The notes under the pieces were generated by a model. That model did no database searches. It had not been told where the DNA came from and was given only the letters and a program-made list of their open reading frames with translations. The position numbers were made by a program, and so were the translations under genes. Below, in pieces: positions 1 to 8,995 of a DNA stretch of 64,000 bases; position 1 is the first letter of the stretch; each line of letters begins with the position of its first letter. Origin of the DNA: Niallia circulans (GTDB lineage Bacteria > Bacillota > Bacilli > Bacillales > Cytobacillaceae); contig NZ_RIBP01000001.1 in the NCBI RefSeq assembly GCF_007273535.1, positions 682,001-746,000 of the forward strand, in the 5' to 3' direction.

Positions 1-724
1 AGAAGCAGCAGCTTCAACAGAAAGCGAACAAGATCTGTATAAAGCACAGCTTGATTTATTCCTTGATCCATATGATCCAGAGGTGATAAAGCAGGCAAAA
101 AAAGACGGTGTGCCAGAATCATTTATAGAAGCAGCACAAAATTCGCCAATCTATAAAATGGCGATTGAATATAAAATAGCGTTCCCGCTGCATCCAGAAT
201 ATCGAACATTGCCAATGGTTTGGTATGTGCCGCCGCTTTCCCCAATTATGAGCTATTTTGAAGGCAAGGATTCTATTAAAAATCCAGATATGATTTTTCC
301 GGCAATTGAAGAGATGCGAATTCCTGTAAGCTATATCGCAAGTATGCTTACTGCAGGTGATACGGATGTGGTTATCCTTGCCTTACAGCGCATGGCCATG
401 ATGCGGCAATATATGCGTGCAGCATCCTCCAATAAAAAATTTGACGTAACCCGCTTAGAGCGTGTTGGTTTAACGGAAAAGACAACAAAGGAAATGTATC
501 GTTTACTTGCTATAGCGAAATACGAGGATCGATTTGTTATCCCTACCTCTCATAAAGAAGCCTATATGGATGCCTATAATGAACAGGGAACGTCTGGCTT
601 TGACGCATGCAATGGCTGCTCTCTTGCTGGAAACGGAGTAGGCGCAAATAATAGTCCCGCAGTGAGCACGGCAAACCAAAGCTCTTATGAGCAGAATTTT
701 TATGGAGGGATATGGCGTGATTAA
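1..724 (+). CDS. narH: Respiratory nitrate reductase beta subunit (NarH), C-terminal part
   Basis: This is the 3' end of the iron-sulfur electron-transfer subunit of membrane-bound nitrate reductase, which passes electrons from NarI haems to the molybdenum subunit NarG. The reading frame is open from base 2, so the gene begins left of the window. The visible part carries the C-terminal NarH region, including YKMAIEYKIAFPLHPEYRTL and MVWYVPPLSPI; the four Fe-S cysteine clusters would lie upstream, apart from a late Cys pair (CNGC) near the end. The stop overlaps the narJ start, as expected for a translationally coupled narGHJI operon. Identification is firm; only its start is missing. Confidence 0.95.
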   Translation, partial: EAAASTESEQDLYKAQLDLFLDPYDPEVIKQAKKDGVPESFIEAAQNSPIYKMAIEYKIAFPLHPEYRTLPMVWYVPPLSPIMSYFEGKDSIKNPDMIFPAIEEMRIPVSYIASMLTAGDTDVVILALQRMAMMRQYMRAASSNKKFDVTRLERVGLTEKTTKEMYRLLAIAKYEDRFVIPTSHKEAYMDAYNEQGTSGFDACNGCSLAGNGVGANNSPAVSTANQSSYEQNFYGGIWRD

Positions 725-1298
725 TCAGCACGAATTCGAACAAAAAAGACCGATAATGCAAGAACTAAGTGCTATGCTGCTTTATCCGCAAGAAAGTCCG
801 TTAAAGCAGCAGGACTTTCCACTACTTGAGTTATATGCCGACAATAATAAAGAAGTGGCGGCAAATATCAATCGGTTTTTTGACTATTTTAGTGAATTAA
901 CCTTATTGCAGCAACAGGAGTATTATGTTCAAACATTTGACTTTAATAAAAAAACACCGCTGCATATGACATTTGCAAAATATGAAGATGCAAAAGAAAG
1001 AGGCCAAATACTAGTTCAATTGAAAATGATGTATGCGATGAGTGGTCTGGAATTGAACTCGAAGGAGCTATCAGATCACTTGCCATTAATGCTCGAGTTT
1101 TTGGCAAATGGAGAGTGGATACATGCTAATCGTCTTCAAAAATGGCAGTTGCTATTTGCGATAATGGAAGATGGAACCTATTTTCTTTATCAGGAATTAA
1201 AGAAACAAGAAAACCCATATCAGTATGTCATCCAATCTGTGCGAATTCTATTAAAATCATGTATGGAATTAGAGATGGAGGCGGAAAAAGTTGAATAG
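717..1298 (+). CDS. narJ: Nitrate reductase assembly chaperone NarJ
   Basis: NarJ is the dedicated chaperone that helps insert the molybdenum cofactor into NarG and hands NarGH to the membrane subunit. The protein is about 193 residues, all-helical looking, with the family-type stretch TPLHMTFAKYEDAKERGQ and LSDHLPLMLEFL. An upstream in-frame ATG exists at 687, but GGAGGG at 704-709 is spaced correctly for the GTG at 717, so I chose that start. It overlaps the narH stop by 8 bases, and its end overlaps narI by 8 bases. Cytoplasmic; expected to be co-regulated with the operon by nitrate and low oxygen. Confidence 0.93.
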   Translation: MINQHEFEQKRPIMQELSAMLLYPQESPLKQQDFPLLELYADNNKEVAANINRFFDYFSELTLLQQQEYYVQTFDFNKKTPLHMTFAKYEDAKERGQILVQLKMMYAMSGLELNSKELSDHLPLMLEFLANGEWIHANRLQKWQLLFAIMEDGTYFLYQELKKQENPYQYVIQSVRILLKSCMELEMEAEKVE

Positions 1299-1980
1299 TG
1301 TTACACAGCTTTTTTGGACAATTATTCCCTATATATTTATCATGATATTTATTTTAGGTATGATTTTTCGCTATCGATATGATCAATTTTCGTGGACAGC
1401 TAAGTCAAGTGAATTACTAGAAAAGAAGAAATTAATGATTGGCAGCAGTTTATTTCATATCGGGATTATTTTCGTGTTTTTCGGTCATGTCGGCGGACTG
1501 CTTGTGCCGATCGAAATAACAGAAGCTTTTGGTGTTAGCGATCATCTGTATCATACAATCGCTGTTTGGAGCGGTGGATTTTTCGGGTTCATTGCATATG
1601 TTGGAATCATCCTGTTAACATGGCGAAGACTTTCAGATGTTCGAGTGCGAACCGTTAGCACCTTTTCAGACATTGCCATTAATATCATTTTAATTATTGT
1701 CATGTCTCTTGGTATTTTCAGTACCTTTTTTGGCACAAGCAATCAACCGGATTTTAACTATCGTGAAACAGTATCCGTTTGGTTTCGTCAGTTATTTATT
1801 CTACAGCCAGACGGCGACCTGATGAGCGGGGTTCCGCTGTTGTTTAAATTACATATCCTTTCAGCCTTTGCCTTGTTTGCTTTGTTTCCCTTCAGCAGAT
1901 TAGTACATGCATTTAGCCTGCCAATAGGATATATTAAAAGACGGTATATAATCTATCAAAAAAATGTGGTACGCAAGTAA
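1291..1980 (+). CDS. narI: Respiratory nitrate reductase gamma subunit (cytochrome b, NarI)
   Basis: NarI is the quinol-oxidising haem b membrane subunit that anchors NarGH. The 229-residue protein shows about five hydrophobic membrane segments; histidines in LFHIGIIFVFFGHVGG and in LLFKLHILSAFALFALFPFSRLVH are the likely haem ligands, and PFSRLVHAFS is typical of the family C-terminus. The start is TTG at 1291 behind a GGAGG in the end of narJ. The next gene, nreA, follows after 34 bases, so sensing and respiration genes are probably co-transcribed. Length and motifs match NarI of Bacillus and Staphylococcus. Confidence 0.94.
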   Translation: MNSVTQLFWTIIPYIFIMIFILGMIFRYRYDQFSWTAKSSELLEKKKLMIGSSLFHIGIIFVFFGHVGGLLVPIEITEAFGVSDHLYHTIAVWSGGFFGFIAYVGIILLTWRRLSDVRVRTVSTFSDIAINIILIIVMSLGIFSTFFGTSNQPDFNYRETVSVWFRQLFILQPDGDLMSGVPLLFKLHILSAFALFALFPFSRLVHAFSLPIGYIKRRYIIYQKNVVRK

Positions 1981-2014
1981 ATAAAGAAGATGCCAGAAGA
2001 GGGAATGAGGACAT

Positions 2015-2467
2015 GTGACTCTTAGTGTAGAACAAAAAATCACAGATTTATTAATTGAAATACGACTTCAGCTTGAAGTAGATTTTGTTGGATTAGCGAT
2101 GGCTGCAGAGAACGCGGACGGAGAAGTAGTTATTAAGTGGAAATACGTTTCTAATAATCGTAATAATCGGTATCAAAAAATTGTTCTGCAAGTAGGAAAA
2201 GGAATAGCTGGAATTGTATGGAAAACCGCTCGACCTTATGTAATAGAAGATGCAAAAAAAGATATCCAGGAGACGAAGGATTTTCCGTTAACCATAACAG
2301 AGCAATTGGTCAGTATGGCAGCTATTCCTCTTTTAAACGGGCATGAGGTTCAAGCTGTTTTATTAGGTGGATTTAGAAAAAAGAAAAAACTAAATCAGGA
2401 ATTTATAGATCAATTGATTTCTCTTTGTACAGAAATAAACCCATTATTACTTGAAGTAAGGGGATGA
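2015..2467 (+). CDS. nreA: Nitrate-sensing GAF protein NreA
   Basis: A 150-residue single GAF-domain protein. In Staphylococcus carnosus NreA binds nitrate and restrains the NreB kinase when nitrate is absent, so that the nitrate reductase genes are switched on only by low oxygen plus nitrate. The position directly between narI and the nreB-type kinase is the strongest evidence; the GAF character is seen in the VGKGIAGIVWKTARPYVIED segment. The start is GTG at 2015 after GAGG. The short gap to nreB (4 bases) suggests one operon. Function is inferred from the family and context. Confidence 0.88.
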   Translation: MTLSVEQKITDLLIEIRLQLEVDFVGLAMAAENADGEVVIKWKYVSNNRNNRYQKIVLQVGKGIAGIVWKTARPYVIEDAKKDIQETKDFPLTITEQLVSMAAIPLLNGHEVQAVLLGGFRKKKKLNQEFIDQLISLCTEINPLLLEVRG

Positions 2468-2471
2468 ACAA

Positions 2472-3527
2472 ATGGGAGTAGCAATGTCTAAACAGAAATT
2501 AATCGAAGCTATGTTTCAAAAGATGAATGATGCGGTATTTTTTCTGAAGCAAAATGAAGTGCTTTTTATGAATCCAAAAGCAGTGGAGCTTATTAATAAA
2601 TTTGAAGTGGATTTATTTAATATGCCGTCAATATGTCATGTTTGTAATGGGATGACGAATGAAGAAGGCTATCAAACCTGCTCAAGCTGTTTTATAGAAG
2701 GAGACAAGAATCTAGAATCCTTTCAATTATTTTTAACGAAAAAACACGGTTCCGACTCATCTGATATTCCATTTAGCGGCAGCTACTTTCTATTGGATGC
2801 GCTTGAGGAAGTGAATGTGTTAGTGTTAAGGAATTTAACTAATCAACAAGAAACAGAAAAGCTTCAGTATCAAAAGTCTTTAACAGAATATGTGATTCAT
2901 GCGTCAGAAGAAGAACGAAAACGCCTTTCAAGAGAACTGCATGATGGTTTAGCACAAGAAATATACAGTGCGCTCATTCAATTACAGTCTATGCGCTATA
3001 CACCAGATTTCAATAAAGTGAAGGAAACAGCAAGTAAAGTGGAAACCATTATTGTTAAATCCCTTAACTCCATCAAATCAATGGCAATTGATTTACGTCC
3101 AGCTGCATTAGATGATATGGGACTTTATGCTGCACTTAAATCTTATTGTAAACGATATGAAGAAACATTCGGGATGGAAGTAGAGTTATACAGTAATATC
3201 CAATCGGAACGTTTTGATGGCAATATCGAAACAATGGTTTACCGTGTATGTACAGAAGCACTTATAAATGCTGCTAAATATGCGGATGTTGAACAGGTTG
3301 TTGTGTATTTATTGGCAGGTAAAAAACAACTTCGTGTTGAAGTGATGGACGAAGGGGTAGGCTTTGATTTGCATAATATTCATGTTAAGGGCTCCGGCCT
3401 TGGCCTTCGTAATATGGAAGAACGAATTTCTCTGCTCGGAGGAAAGGTTTCTATCGAGACAGCCATTGGTATCGGTACAAAGGTTTTAGCTGTTATTCCA
3501 TTAGAACAGGAGGATAACAATGATTAA
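2472..3527 (+). CDS. nreB: Oxygen-sensing histidine kinase NreB
   Basis: Soluble sensor kinase of the NreABC system. The N-terminal PAS-like part has the cysteine quartet C55, C58, C70 and C73 (CHVC and CSSC), which in characterised NreB hold an oxygen-labile 4Fe-4S cluster. A HisKA_3 box, SRELHDGLAQEI, places the phospho-acceptor at H157, and a C-terminal ATPase domain ends with GSGLGLRNMEERI. No membrane segment is seen, as expected for NreB. The start is ATG 2472, with ATG 2484 also possible. The stop overlaps nreC by 8 bases, so kinase and regulator are coupled. Confidence 0.93.
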   Translation: MGVAMSKQKLIEAMFQKMNDAVFFLKQNEVLFMNPKAVELINKFEVDLFNMPSICHVCNGMTNEEGYQTCSSCFIEGDKNLESFQLFLTKKHGSDSSDIPFSGSYFLLDALEEVNVLVLRNLTNQQETEKLQYQKSLTEYVIHASEEERKRLSRELHDGLAQEIYSALIQLQSMRYTPDFNKVKETASKVETIIVKSLNSIKSMAIDLRPAALDDMGLYAALKSYCKRYEETFGMEVELYSNIQSERFDGNIETMVYRVCTEALINAAKYADVEQVVVYLLAGKKQLRVEVMDEGVGFDLHNIHVKGSGLGLRNMEERISLLGGKVSIETAIGIGTKVLAVIPLEQEDNND

Positions 3528-4173
3528 TGTGGTAATTGCAGATGATCATGCCATTGTTAGAAGCGGTTTGTCGTTTTTAATTGAGGCACAAGAGGATATG
3601 CAGGTGGTAGGGACTGCTGCTGATGGTCTTGAAGCTTCTTATTTAGTAGAAAGACTGCAGCCACATGTAGTCTTAATGGATTTAAGCATGCCTCCTGGAG
3701 AAAATGGCCTTTCGGCAACGAAAAAAATCAAAAAAGCTTTTCCACATATAAATGTATTAATACTAACGATGCATGATGATGAGGAATATCTTTATCATGC
3801 ATTTAAGTCCGGTGCAACAGGCTATATCTTAAAGAATGCGAAGGATGATGAGCTGCTGAATGCGATCCGCTCTGTTATAAATGGAGGAAGGTATATTCAT
3901 TCAAAGGTATCAACGAAAATGGTGCGTGAGCATATTGAGAGTCCACGGCAAGAGCCTGAATTCGTTGATTCTTACTTTTTATTATCCAATCGTGAGCAGG
4001 AGGTCCTTCCATTAGTTGCTCTGGGATATGGCAATAAAGAAATTGCTGACAAACTATTCATTTCTGTTAAAACAGTGGAGGCACATAAAGCAAATATGAT
4101 GAGCAAATTAGGGTTAACAACAAGACCGGAGCTTGTTCAATATGCTATAAAGAAAAATTTAATAGATTTATAA
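3520..4173 (+). CDS. nreC: Response regulator NreC (NarL/FixJ family)
   Basis: A 217-residue response regulator with an N-terminal receiver domain (acidic pair DD at 8-9, phospho-acceptor D54 in VLMDLSMPP) and a C-terminal LuxR-type helix-turn-helix (LSNREQEVLPLVALGYGNKE, then VKTVEAHKANMMSKL). In staphylococci phosphorylated NreC activates narGHJI, nir and narT promoters under anaerobic conditions. Here it directly follows and overlaps nreB. No terminator is visible before moeA (44-base gap), so the cofactor genes may be read through from the same transcript. Confidence 0.93.
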   Translation: MINVVIADDHAIVRSGLSFLIEAQEDMQVVGTAADGLEASYLVERLQPHVVLMDLSMPPGENGLSATKKIKKAFPHINVLILTMHDDEEYLYHAFKSGATGYILKNAKDDELLNAIRSVINGGRYIHSKVSTKMVREHIESPRQEPEFVDSYFLLSNREQEVLPLVALGYGNKEIADKLFISVKTVEAHKANMMSKLGLTTRPELVQYAIKKNLIDL

Positions 4174-4217
4174 GGTAAGCCCAGTATATATCTTAGTATA
4201 TGATTGGATGATGTTAA

Positions 4218-5480
4218 ATGACGCTATCTCGAAAACCACTACAAGTTAACAGCGTGATAGAAAAATTATGGGAATGCCGCCAACCTGGTAAAACAGAGCT
4301 TGTTTCGATTGATCATACTACAGGACGCTACCTAGGTGAAGCGATCATAGCCAAATCAGATGTACCATCCTTCGATAAATCACCATATGACGGCTTTGCC
4401 ATACGAGCGGAAGATACGATTCAGGCATCACAAGAGCAGAGTATCGAGTTAGAGGTTATTGACCAAATTGGCGCAGGTACAGTATCACAAAAAAAGGTGC
4501 AGCAATTTCAGGCGATTCGGATTATGACAGGTGCGCAAATTCCGTTAGGTTGTGATGCAGTTATTATGATAGAGCTTGTTAAGGAGATAAGCAGAGACGG
4601 AAAGAGCTTTATACAGATTAAAAGAAGAATGAAAACGGGAGAAAATATTTCTTTTCAAGGTGAGGATATAAAGGCTGAAACGCTGTTAGTTAAAAAAGGT
4701 ACAAAAATAAATCCTGGTATTCAGTCTTTATTAGCGACATTTGGATACCACCATGTGGCAGTCATGCAAAAACCAAAAATCGGTGTACTTGCTACAGGTG
4801 ACGAGCTATTGGATGTAAATGAACCATTAGCTCCAGGGAGGATTCGGGATAGTAACAGCTATATGATAATGGAACAAATTAAACGAAGCGGTGCTGAAGC
4901 CATCTATTATGGCAGGATTGCTGATACCCTTGCAGCTACATATGATGTTATTAAGAAAGCGATTAATGAAGTAGATATCCTTATAACTATCGGTGGAGTT
5001 TCGGTTGGTGACTTTGATTATATGCCAGAGGTCTACGAAGCACTTGGGGCAGAGATCCTTTGCAATAAAATGGCAATGAGGCCAGGAAGTGTCACTACAA
5101 TAGCAACTTATGCGGGCAAAATCCTCTTTGGATTATCTGGTAATCCGTCTGCATGTTATGTTGGATTCGAACTATTCACTAGGCCAATGGTTCGCCATTT
5201 ATTAGGAAGTGACAAACCATTTGCCAAAAAAGTAACAGCCATTTTAGACACAAATTTTCCAAAAGCAAATCCTTTTACACGCTTTGTACGCAGCACGCTT
5301 TATGCCCGCGAAACAAACATTTATGTTTCACCTATTGGGATGGATAAGTCTAATATCATTTATTCATTAGCATTTGCCAACAGCTTAATAATCCTTCCCG
5401 GTGGTACAAGAGGCTATAGAAAAGGGATGCAAGTTGAGGTTTTATTGCTAGAGGATGAAGAAGGAAGTGAATCATTTTGA
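4218..5480 (+). CDS. moeA: Molybdopterin molybdenumtransferase MoeA
   Basis: MoeA inserts molybdate into adenylated molybdopterin to give active Mo cofactor, needed by the nitrate reductase encoded just upstream. The 420-residue length and motifs fit: SFDKSPYDGFAIR near the N-terminus, IMTGAQIPLGCDAVIMIE, and the MoCF-binding motif TIGGVSVGDFDYM, then GNPSACYVGFELF. The C-terminal domain IV is present. The ribosome binding site before ATG 4218 is weak. Its stop TGA overlaps the TTG start of mobB. Confidence 0.95.
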   Translation: MTLSRKPLQVNSVIEKLWECRQPGKTELVSIDHTTGRYLGEAIIAKSDVPSFDKSPYDGFAIRAEDTIQASQEQSIELEVIDQIGAGTVSQKKVQQFQAIRIMTGAQIPLGCDAVIMIELVKEISRDGKSFIQIKRRMKTGENISFQGEDIKAETLLVKKGTKINPGIQSLLATFGYHHVAVMQKPKIGVLATGDELLDVNEPLAPGRIRDSNSYMIMEQIKRSGAEAIYYGRIADTLAATYDVIKKAINEVDILITIGGVSVGDFDYMPEVYEALGAEILCNKMAMRPGSVTTIATYAGKILFGLSGNPSACYVGFELFTRPMVRHLLGSDKPFAKKVTAILDTNFPKANPFTRFVRSTLYARETNIYVSPIGMDKSNIIYSLAFANSLIILPGGTRGYRKGMQVEVLLLEDEEGSESF

Positions 5481-5956
5481 TTCTGCAATTTGTAGGCTTT
5501 CAAAACAGCGGTAAAACAACGGCGATGGAGTGGACGATTCAAAGTTTGAGTGAAAAAGGCTTTAAAGTCATTGCGATAAAGCATCATGGTCATGGCGGTC
5601 CGCCAAATACACTTGTGAAGGATTCCACAAAGTATAATAACGCAGGAGCGATTGCCAGCCTAGTCGAAGGCGACGGTGTTTTGCATTTAGAGTTGACACA
5701 ACAACACTGGAATATCGAAAAAATGCTGTCACTCATATCCAGTTTGGATTATGACTTATTATTAATCGAAGGATATAAGCATGAACATTACCCAAAGGTT
5801 GTATTTACTTCTTCAGGAGAAGAGCATGCTAAATTGACATCTCTTTTCAATATTCAATTCACTATCCCATATTGTCAAAACCTTGAGGATAAATGGAAGC
5901 ATGTGAGTAAGGTCATTGCTTGGTTAGAAGGTGAATTGGTTAAGAAGGAAACGTAA
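5477..5956 (+). CDS. mobB: Molybdopterin-guanine dinucleotide biosynthesis adaptor MobB
   Basis: A 159-residue GTP-binding protein with a P-loop at the N-terminus (GFQNSGKTT) and the family motifs AIKHHGHGG and LLIEGYKHEHYPKVV. MobB assists MobA in attaching GMP to the molybdenum cofactor of nitrate reductase. The TTG start at 5477 overlaps the moeA stop by 4 bases (translational coupling). Together with moeA and the separate mobA gene at 6907-7488 it covers the last steps of bis-MGD synthesis; earlier moa genes are not in the window. Confidence 0.92.
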   Translation: MILQFVGFQNSGKTTAMEWTIQSLSEKGFKVIAIKHHGHGGPPNTLVKDSTKYNNAGAIASLVEGDGVLHLELTQQHWNIEKMLSLISSLDYDLLLIEGYKHEHYPKVVFTSSGEEHAKLTSLFNIQFTIPYCQNLEDKWKHVSKVIAWLEGELVKKET

Positions 5957-5991
5957 CTTAATCATTTCTAGTAGGAGAGGAGGTTTTGGCG

Positions 5992-6708
5992 ATGGTTTTG
6001 CCAAAAGAGCATGGGACGTGGATGATGTTTTTTCTTCCCTATCTATTAGGGATGTTTTTATCTGGAGCTAATTGGCTGCATCTCTTCTTTATGGTAGGCT
6101 GGTTTTTCGTTTTTTTAACATCTACACCATTACTCAGCATTATTCGGAAACCGCGCTATAAAGCGGAGATGCTGCCATGGGTATATAAGTATAGTGTCAT
6201 CGCACTTATTTTTGTTTTACCAATAATATGGATAAAGCCGATTCTTCTTTGGGGAATAGTAGTAATATCATTATTGCTTGGTGTTTCTAGCCATTTCATT
6301 AAAATAAGGCAAGAACGAAGTTTATGGAATAATTTGAGCGGTATTCTTATCTTTTCTTTGGGAGGAATTGCCGCCTATATAATTGGGCAAGGATCTTTAA
6401 CGAAAGATGCCATCATATTATTAATTATAACCACATTATATTTTATGAGCAGTGCCTTTTACGTTAAATCGTTAATTAGAGAGCGGAAAAATACAGCATT
6501 TAAAAGAAGATCTCATATTTATCACGGGCTACTATTGCTTGTACCATTTCTCTTAAACATACCGTGGTTGGTTATAGCGTATGTGCCCAGTGTATGCAAA
6601 GACTTTCTAACTTCTAGAAAGGAAGCAATAAAGCCTATCAAAATTGGTATTATGGAGATTATAAACGGACTTGTATTTTTTATAATTTGTTTATATGTAC
6701 TAAGATAG
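5992..6708 (+). CDS. YwiC-like family membrane protein
   Basis: A hydrophobic protein of about 238 residues with seven or so membrane segments, beginning MVLPKEHGTWMMFFLPYL; the PKEHG motif followed by a membrane helix is typical of the YwiC-like family. In Bacillus subtilis ywiC lies next to the nar/fnr region, and here the gene ends the nar-nre-mo cofactor cluster, so a link with anaerobic nitrate metabolism is likely, but no biochemical role is known to me. An in-frame TTG at 5986 is only 2 bases from the GGAGAGGAGG; the ATG at 5992 has better spacing. A strong terminator follows. Confidence 0.8.
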   Translation: MVLPKEHGTWMMFFLPYLLGMFLSGANWLHLFFMVGWFFVFLTSTPLLSIIRKPRYKAEMLPWVYKYSVIALIFVLPIIWIKPILLWGIVVISLLLGVSSHFIKIRQERSLWNNLSGILIFSLGGIAAYIIGQGSLTKDAIILLIITTLYFMSSAFYVKSLIRERKNTAFKRRSHIYHGLLLLVPFLLNIPWLVIAYVPSVCKDFLTSRKEAIKPIKIGIMEIINGLVFFIICLYVLR

Positions 6709-6710
6709 GA

Positions 6711-6737
6711 AGAGAATCATAAATGATTCTCTTTTTT
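6711..6737 (+). terminator. Rho-independent terminator of the nar-nre-moe operon
   Basis: A 10-base inverted repeat (AGAGAATCAT at 6711-6720 with ATGATTCTCT at 6723-6732) followed by a run of T, directly after the YwiC-like gene stop. It closes the plus-strand cluster that starts left of the window. Confidence 0.85.
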
Positions 6738-6792
6738 GTATGGAGACATACTTTTTCGAGAGGTGCCTTTTGGTCACCGCGTTAGGGATTAC

Positions 6793-6833
6793 AAAAAAGC
6801 CGTGAAGAAAGCGCCTGCTTTGTTATCACGGCT
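6793..6833 (-). terminator. Terminator of mobA (minus strand)
   Basis: On the minus strand AGCCGTGA (6826-6833) pairs with TCACGGCT (6798-6805), followed by six T. It lies about 75 bases beyond the mobA stop. Confidence 0.7.
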
Positions 6834-6906
6834 GTATGGTAAGTAATTAAGAGCCTCGCGCTTTAATGTAGTTCCATATCATTTTTCATAAGAGATACTT
6901 TTATAA

Positions 6907-7488
6907 TTAAATAAAATTAGTATAGTCATCCTGAAAATTAATATTAATAAAATGCTGTTTATCAAAGTCTTCAACAAACTTCACGTTTATCTGCTGTAAA
7001 AACTTTTGCATCGATAATTCCTTCTGTGTTAACGCATGATAGACTTTTCCCTGAATTCTTTTGTTATAAACAGCAATGAGCGGCTGATGTTTTGAGTCAA
7101 TGACCGGTACAACTGCATCATAGCCATCATGGATGTATGAGAGCAGCTTTTCAATTGTCTTTGTTGTAACGAAGGGGCTATCTATAGGTAAAACAATGAA
7201 CCATTCAGCGTTTTGTTGAGCCATAACAGAATAAATGCCTGCCAGTGGACCGTATCCTGTAAAACTATCAGCATCCTCGATCACCGTTATATCTTGTAAT
7301 GATTGAAAGTTGCTCTTAATTTCCGGGTGTGCAACAAGATAGATGTCAGCAGTAAATGGATTCATGGCATCAATAGAGTATTGATAAAAATACTTGCCTT
7401 CTCTAATAGCAAAGGCTTTTTGGCTCCCGAATCTTCTTGATTGCCCGCCAGCTAAAATAATCCCTGTATATGTTTGATTTAATGGCAC
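6907..7488 (-). CDS. mobA: Molybdenum cofactor guanylyltransferase MobA
   Basis: MobA transfers GMP from GTP to molybdopterin to form the guanine dinucleotide cofactor used by NarG. The 193-residue protein starts with the nucleotidyltransferase signature GIILAGGQSRRFGSQKA, and has FIVLPIDSPFVTTKTI (the metal-binding aspartate region) and GYDAVVPVIDSKHQPLIAVY, all MobA hallmarks. The start is GTG 7488 with GAGGGAA 4 bases upstream. It is transcribed convergently with the nar-nre-moe-mobB cluster rather than within it, which is mildly unusual given the functional link. Confidence 0.92.
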   Translation of the reverse strand: MPLNQTYTGIILAGGQSRRFGSQKAFAIREGKYFYQYSIDAMNPFTADIYLVAHPEIKSNFQSLQDITVIEDADSFTGYGPLAGIYSVMAQQNAEWFIVLPIDSPFVTTKTIEKLLSYIHDGYDAVVPVIDSKHQPLIAVYNKRIQGKVYHALTQKELSMQKFLQQINVKFVEDFDKQHFININFQDDYTNFI

Positions 7489-7596
7489 AAGATTCCCTCA
7501 TTTACATTAATTTTTATATAGTTAGTTACCTTCTATTATATAAGATAATTAGACTCGAATAAAATGCGTAGTGAAATAGTAGGAGCCTTTTTCCCA

Positions 7597-7640
7597 TAAA
7601 AAAACACTTACCATCTTCACAAGGAACATGATAAGTGTTT
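7597..7640 (-). terminator. Terminator of the DUF3100-like gene
   Basis: A hairpin with arms at 7602-7614 and 7628-7640 (AAACACTTA-type arms, near perfect) followed on the minus strand by a T run at 7598-7604. It lies just after the stop of the membrane protein gene at 7657. Confidence 0.8.
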
Positions 7641-7656
7641 GATTAAATTTATTAGG

Positions 7657-8850
7657 TTAGCTTAATGTTTTTACTAGAATACTTGCAATAATAACAGATG
7701 CTACTGTAACTGTTGTAAAGCCTCCGATTAACATTGGCGGAGATAATTCATTTAACAGGCGGTTTTCTTCTTCTTCTGTTCGTCCAACACTGCGGCTTAC
7801 TTCCTGACAGAGGATATAGTCAGCTGGGAAGCCAAACATAGCAGTTAAGGCAAGTGACATTCCTTTATAAGGATGCCATTTTACTAATTTTGAAACGATA
7901 TAGCCACCTACCAGAATGCCAATTTCACCAATGATGATAATAGTCACAACCTGTGGGATAAAGTGCAGAAACTCTGTAAGGCTTACCTTGCTCATAGAAG
8001 CTATTACGATAAAGATAGTTCCTAATACGGCGATACTTGATGCTTTTGCTTTATCCATGATGTTTTCATTATAGAAGTTAACTTTAGTGCCTAATACACC
8101 GATGAATAAACACCAGATTGTGCCGCTTATACCAGTTAGCTCACCAAGAACGGTACCAAGCGATGCACCAACAAACAATTTAAACAATAAAATATTCGCT
8201 GTATTGAACTCATATTTCTTTCTTTTCTTAGGTTTTGTTGCAACGGCCCCTCCATGGAGAGGCACCTCAACTGCAGAGGCAATATAAGAACTTGAATCCG
8301 TTTGGTCCCACTTATTACGAAGGATTAATGCATACTTACGAAGTAACATGGATGCTACTGGTAGTCCAAATAATTTATGTACTGCTAAAACGAGTGCTGG
8401 GATTGCAACTAAATATTCAAAGCCAGACCCATTTAATGCTTCAGAAGTTACAATAAATGCAACGATTCCACCTACTAACGGGCCTGTACCAGCTACAGCT
8501 GTTTCATACCCAAACAGCATAGTGATAATCGGTAGAACGAATAATAATGCAACGAGCGAACCGCCTAAAGCGATAAGAACGGCACGATATTGTTTAGCCA
8601 TTAAGGTAAGTGGTATAAGTGTACCTAAATGAACAACAAGCGGGCCTGTCAGTAAAGTCCCCATTGTACTAAATGAAGAAGTATCGACGATATTGGCAGG
8701 GAAAATGCCTGTCCAAATAAAAATAAGAAATCCTAAGATTGCAATAAGTAACATTGGTACACGAGCACGCGTTAATATGGAAACAACTTCCCCAATAGCT
8801 ATTAATGCAAGAACTAACATTGCTGCATAAACCGGTTCATTAATAGTCAT
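7657..8850 (-). CDS. Multi-pass membrane protein, DUF3100-like
   Basis: A protein of about 397 residues with roughly ten hydrophobic segments, no signal peptide, and a short charged cytoplasmic stretch (TKPKKRKKYEFNTAN) in the middle that separates two halves. It resembles the DUF3100 family of putative transporters; I am moderately sure of this from overall layout and the C-terminal GFPADYILCQEVSRSVGRT-type segment. An upstream in-frame start at 8895 is possible, but AGGAGG sits 6 bases before ATG 8850. It is divergent from an Lrp/AsnC regulator, which suggests amino-acid-linked control and perhaps amino-acid or organic-acid transport; substrate unknown. Confidence 0.65.
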   Translation of the reverse strand: MTINEPVYAAMLVLALIAIGEVVSILTRARVPMLLIAILGFLIFIWTGIFPANIVDTSSFSTMGTLLTGPLVVHLGTLIPLTLMAKQYRAVLIALGGSLVALLFVLPIITMLFGYETAVAGTGPLVGGIVAFIVTSEALNGSGFEYLVAIPALVLAVHKLFGLPVASMLLRKYALILRNKWDQTDSSSYIASAVEVPLHGGAVATKPKKRKKYEFNTANILLFKLFVGASLGTVLGELTGISGTIWCLFIGVLGTKVNFYNENIMDKAKASSIAVLGTIFIVIASMSKVSLTEFLHFIPQVVTIIIIGEIGILVGGYIVSKLVKWHPYKGMSLALTAMFGFPADYILCQEVSRSVGRTEEEENRLLNELSPPMLIGGFTTVTVASVIIASILVKTLS

Positions 8851-8960
8851 GTAGATCCTCCTAATATACGATGAATAAAAATACAAAATTAACAATTTTC
8901 AGACTTAAAAAATTATAAAAAAAATTTCTCCCTTCTCAGCAGTAACTCTTGATGTTTTTT

Positions 8961-8995
8961 AAAGTCAGGATTTAAAAATGCAAAATTCTGACTTT
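8961..8995. promoter_or_regulatory. Inverted repeat in the DUF3100/Lrp divergent region
   Basis: AAAGTCAG (8961-8968) and CTGACTTT (8988-8995) form an 8-base inverted repeat with partly matching flanks, followed on the plus strand by T. It sits in the 382-base region between the two divergent genes, so it could be an operator or a small hairpin; apart from it the region (8851-9232) is AT-rich and I see no gene. Confidence 0.4.

Noticed and set aside
543..761. Minus-strand open frame opposite narH/narJ
   Set aside because: Shadow of the real genes; no ribosome binding site and unlikely composition. The same holds for the many other frames antisense to clear genes.
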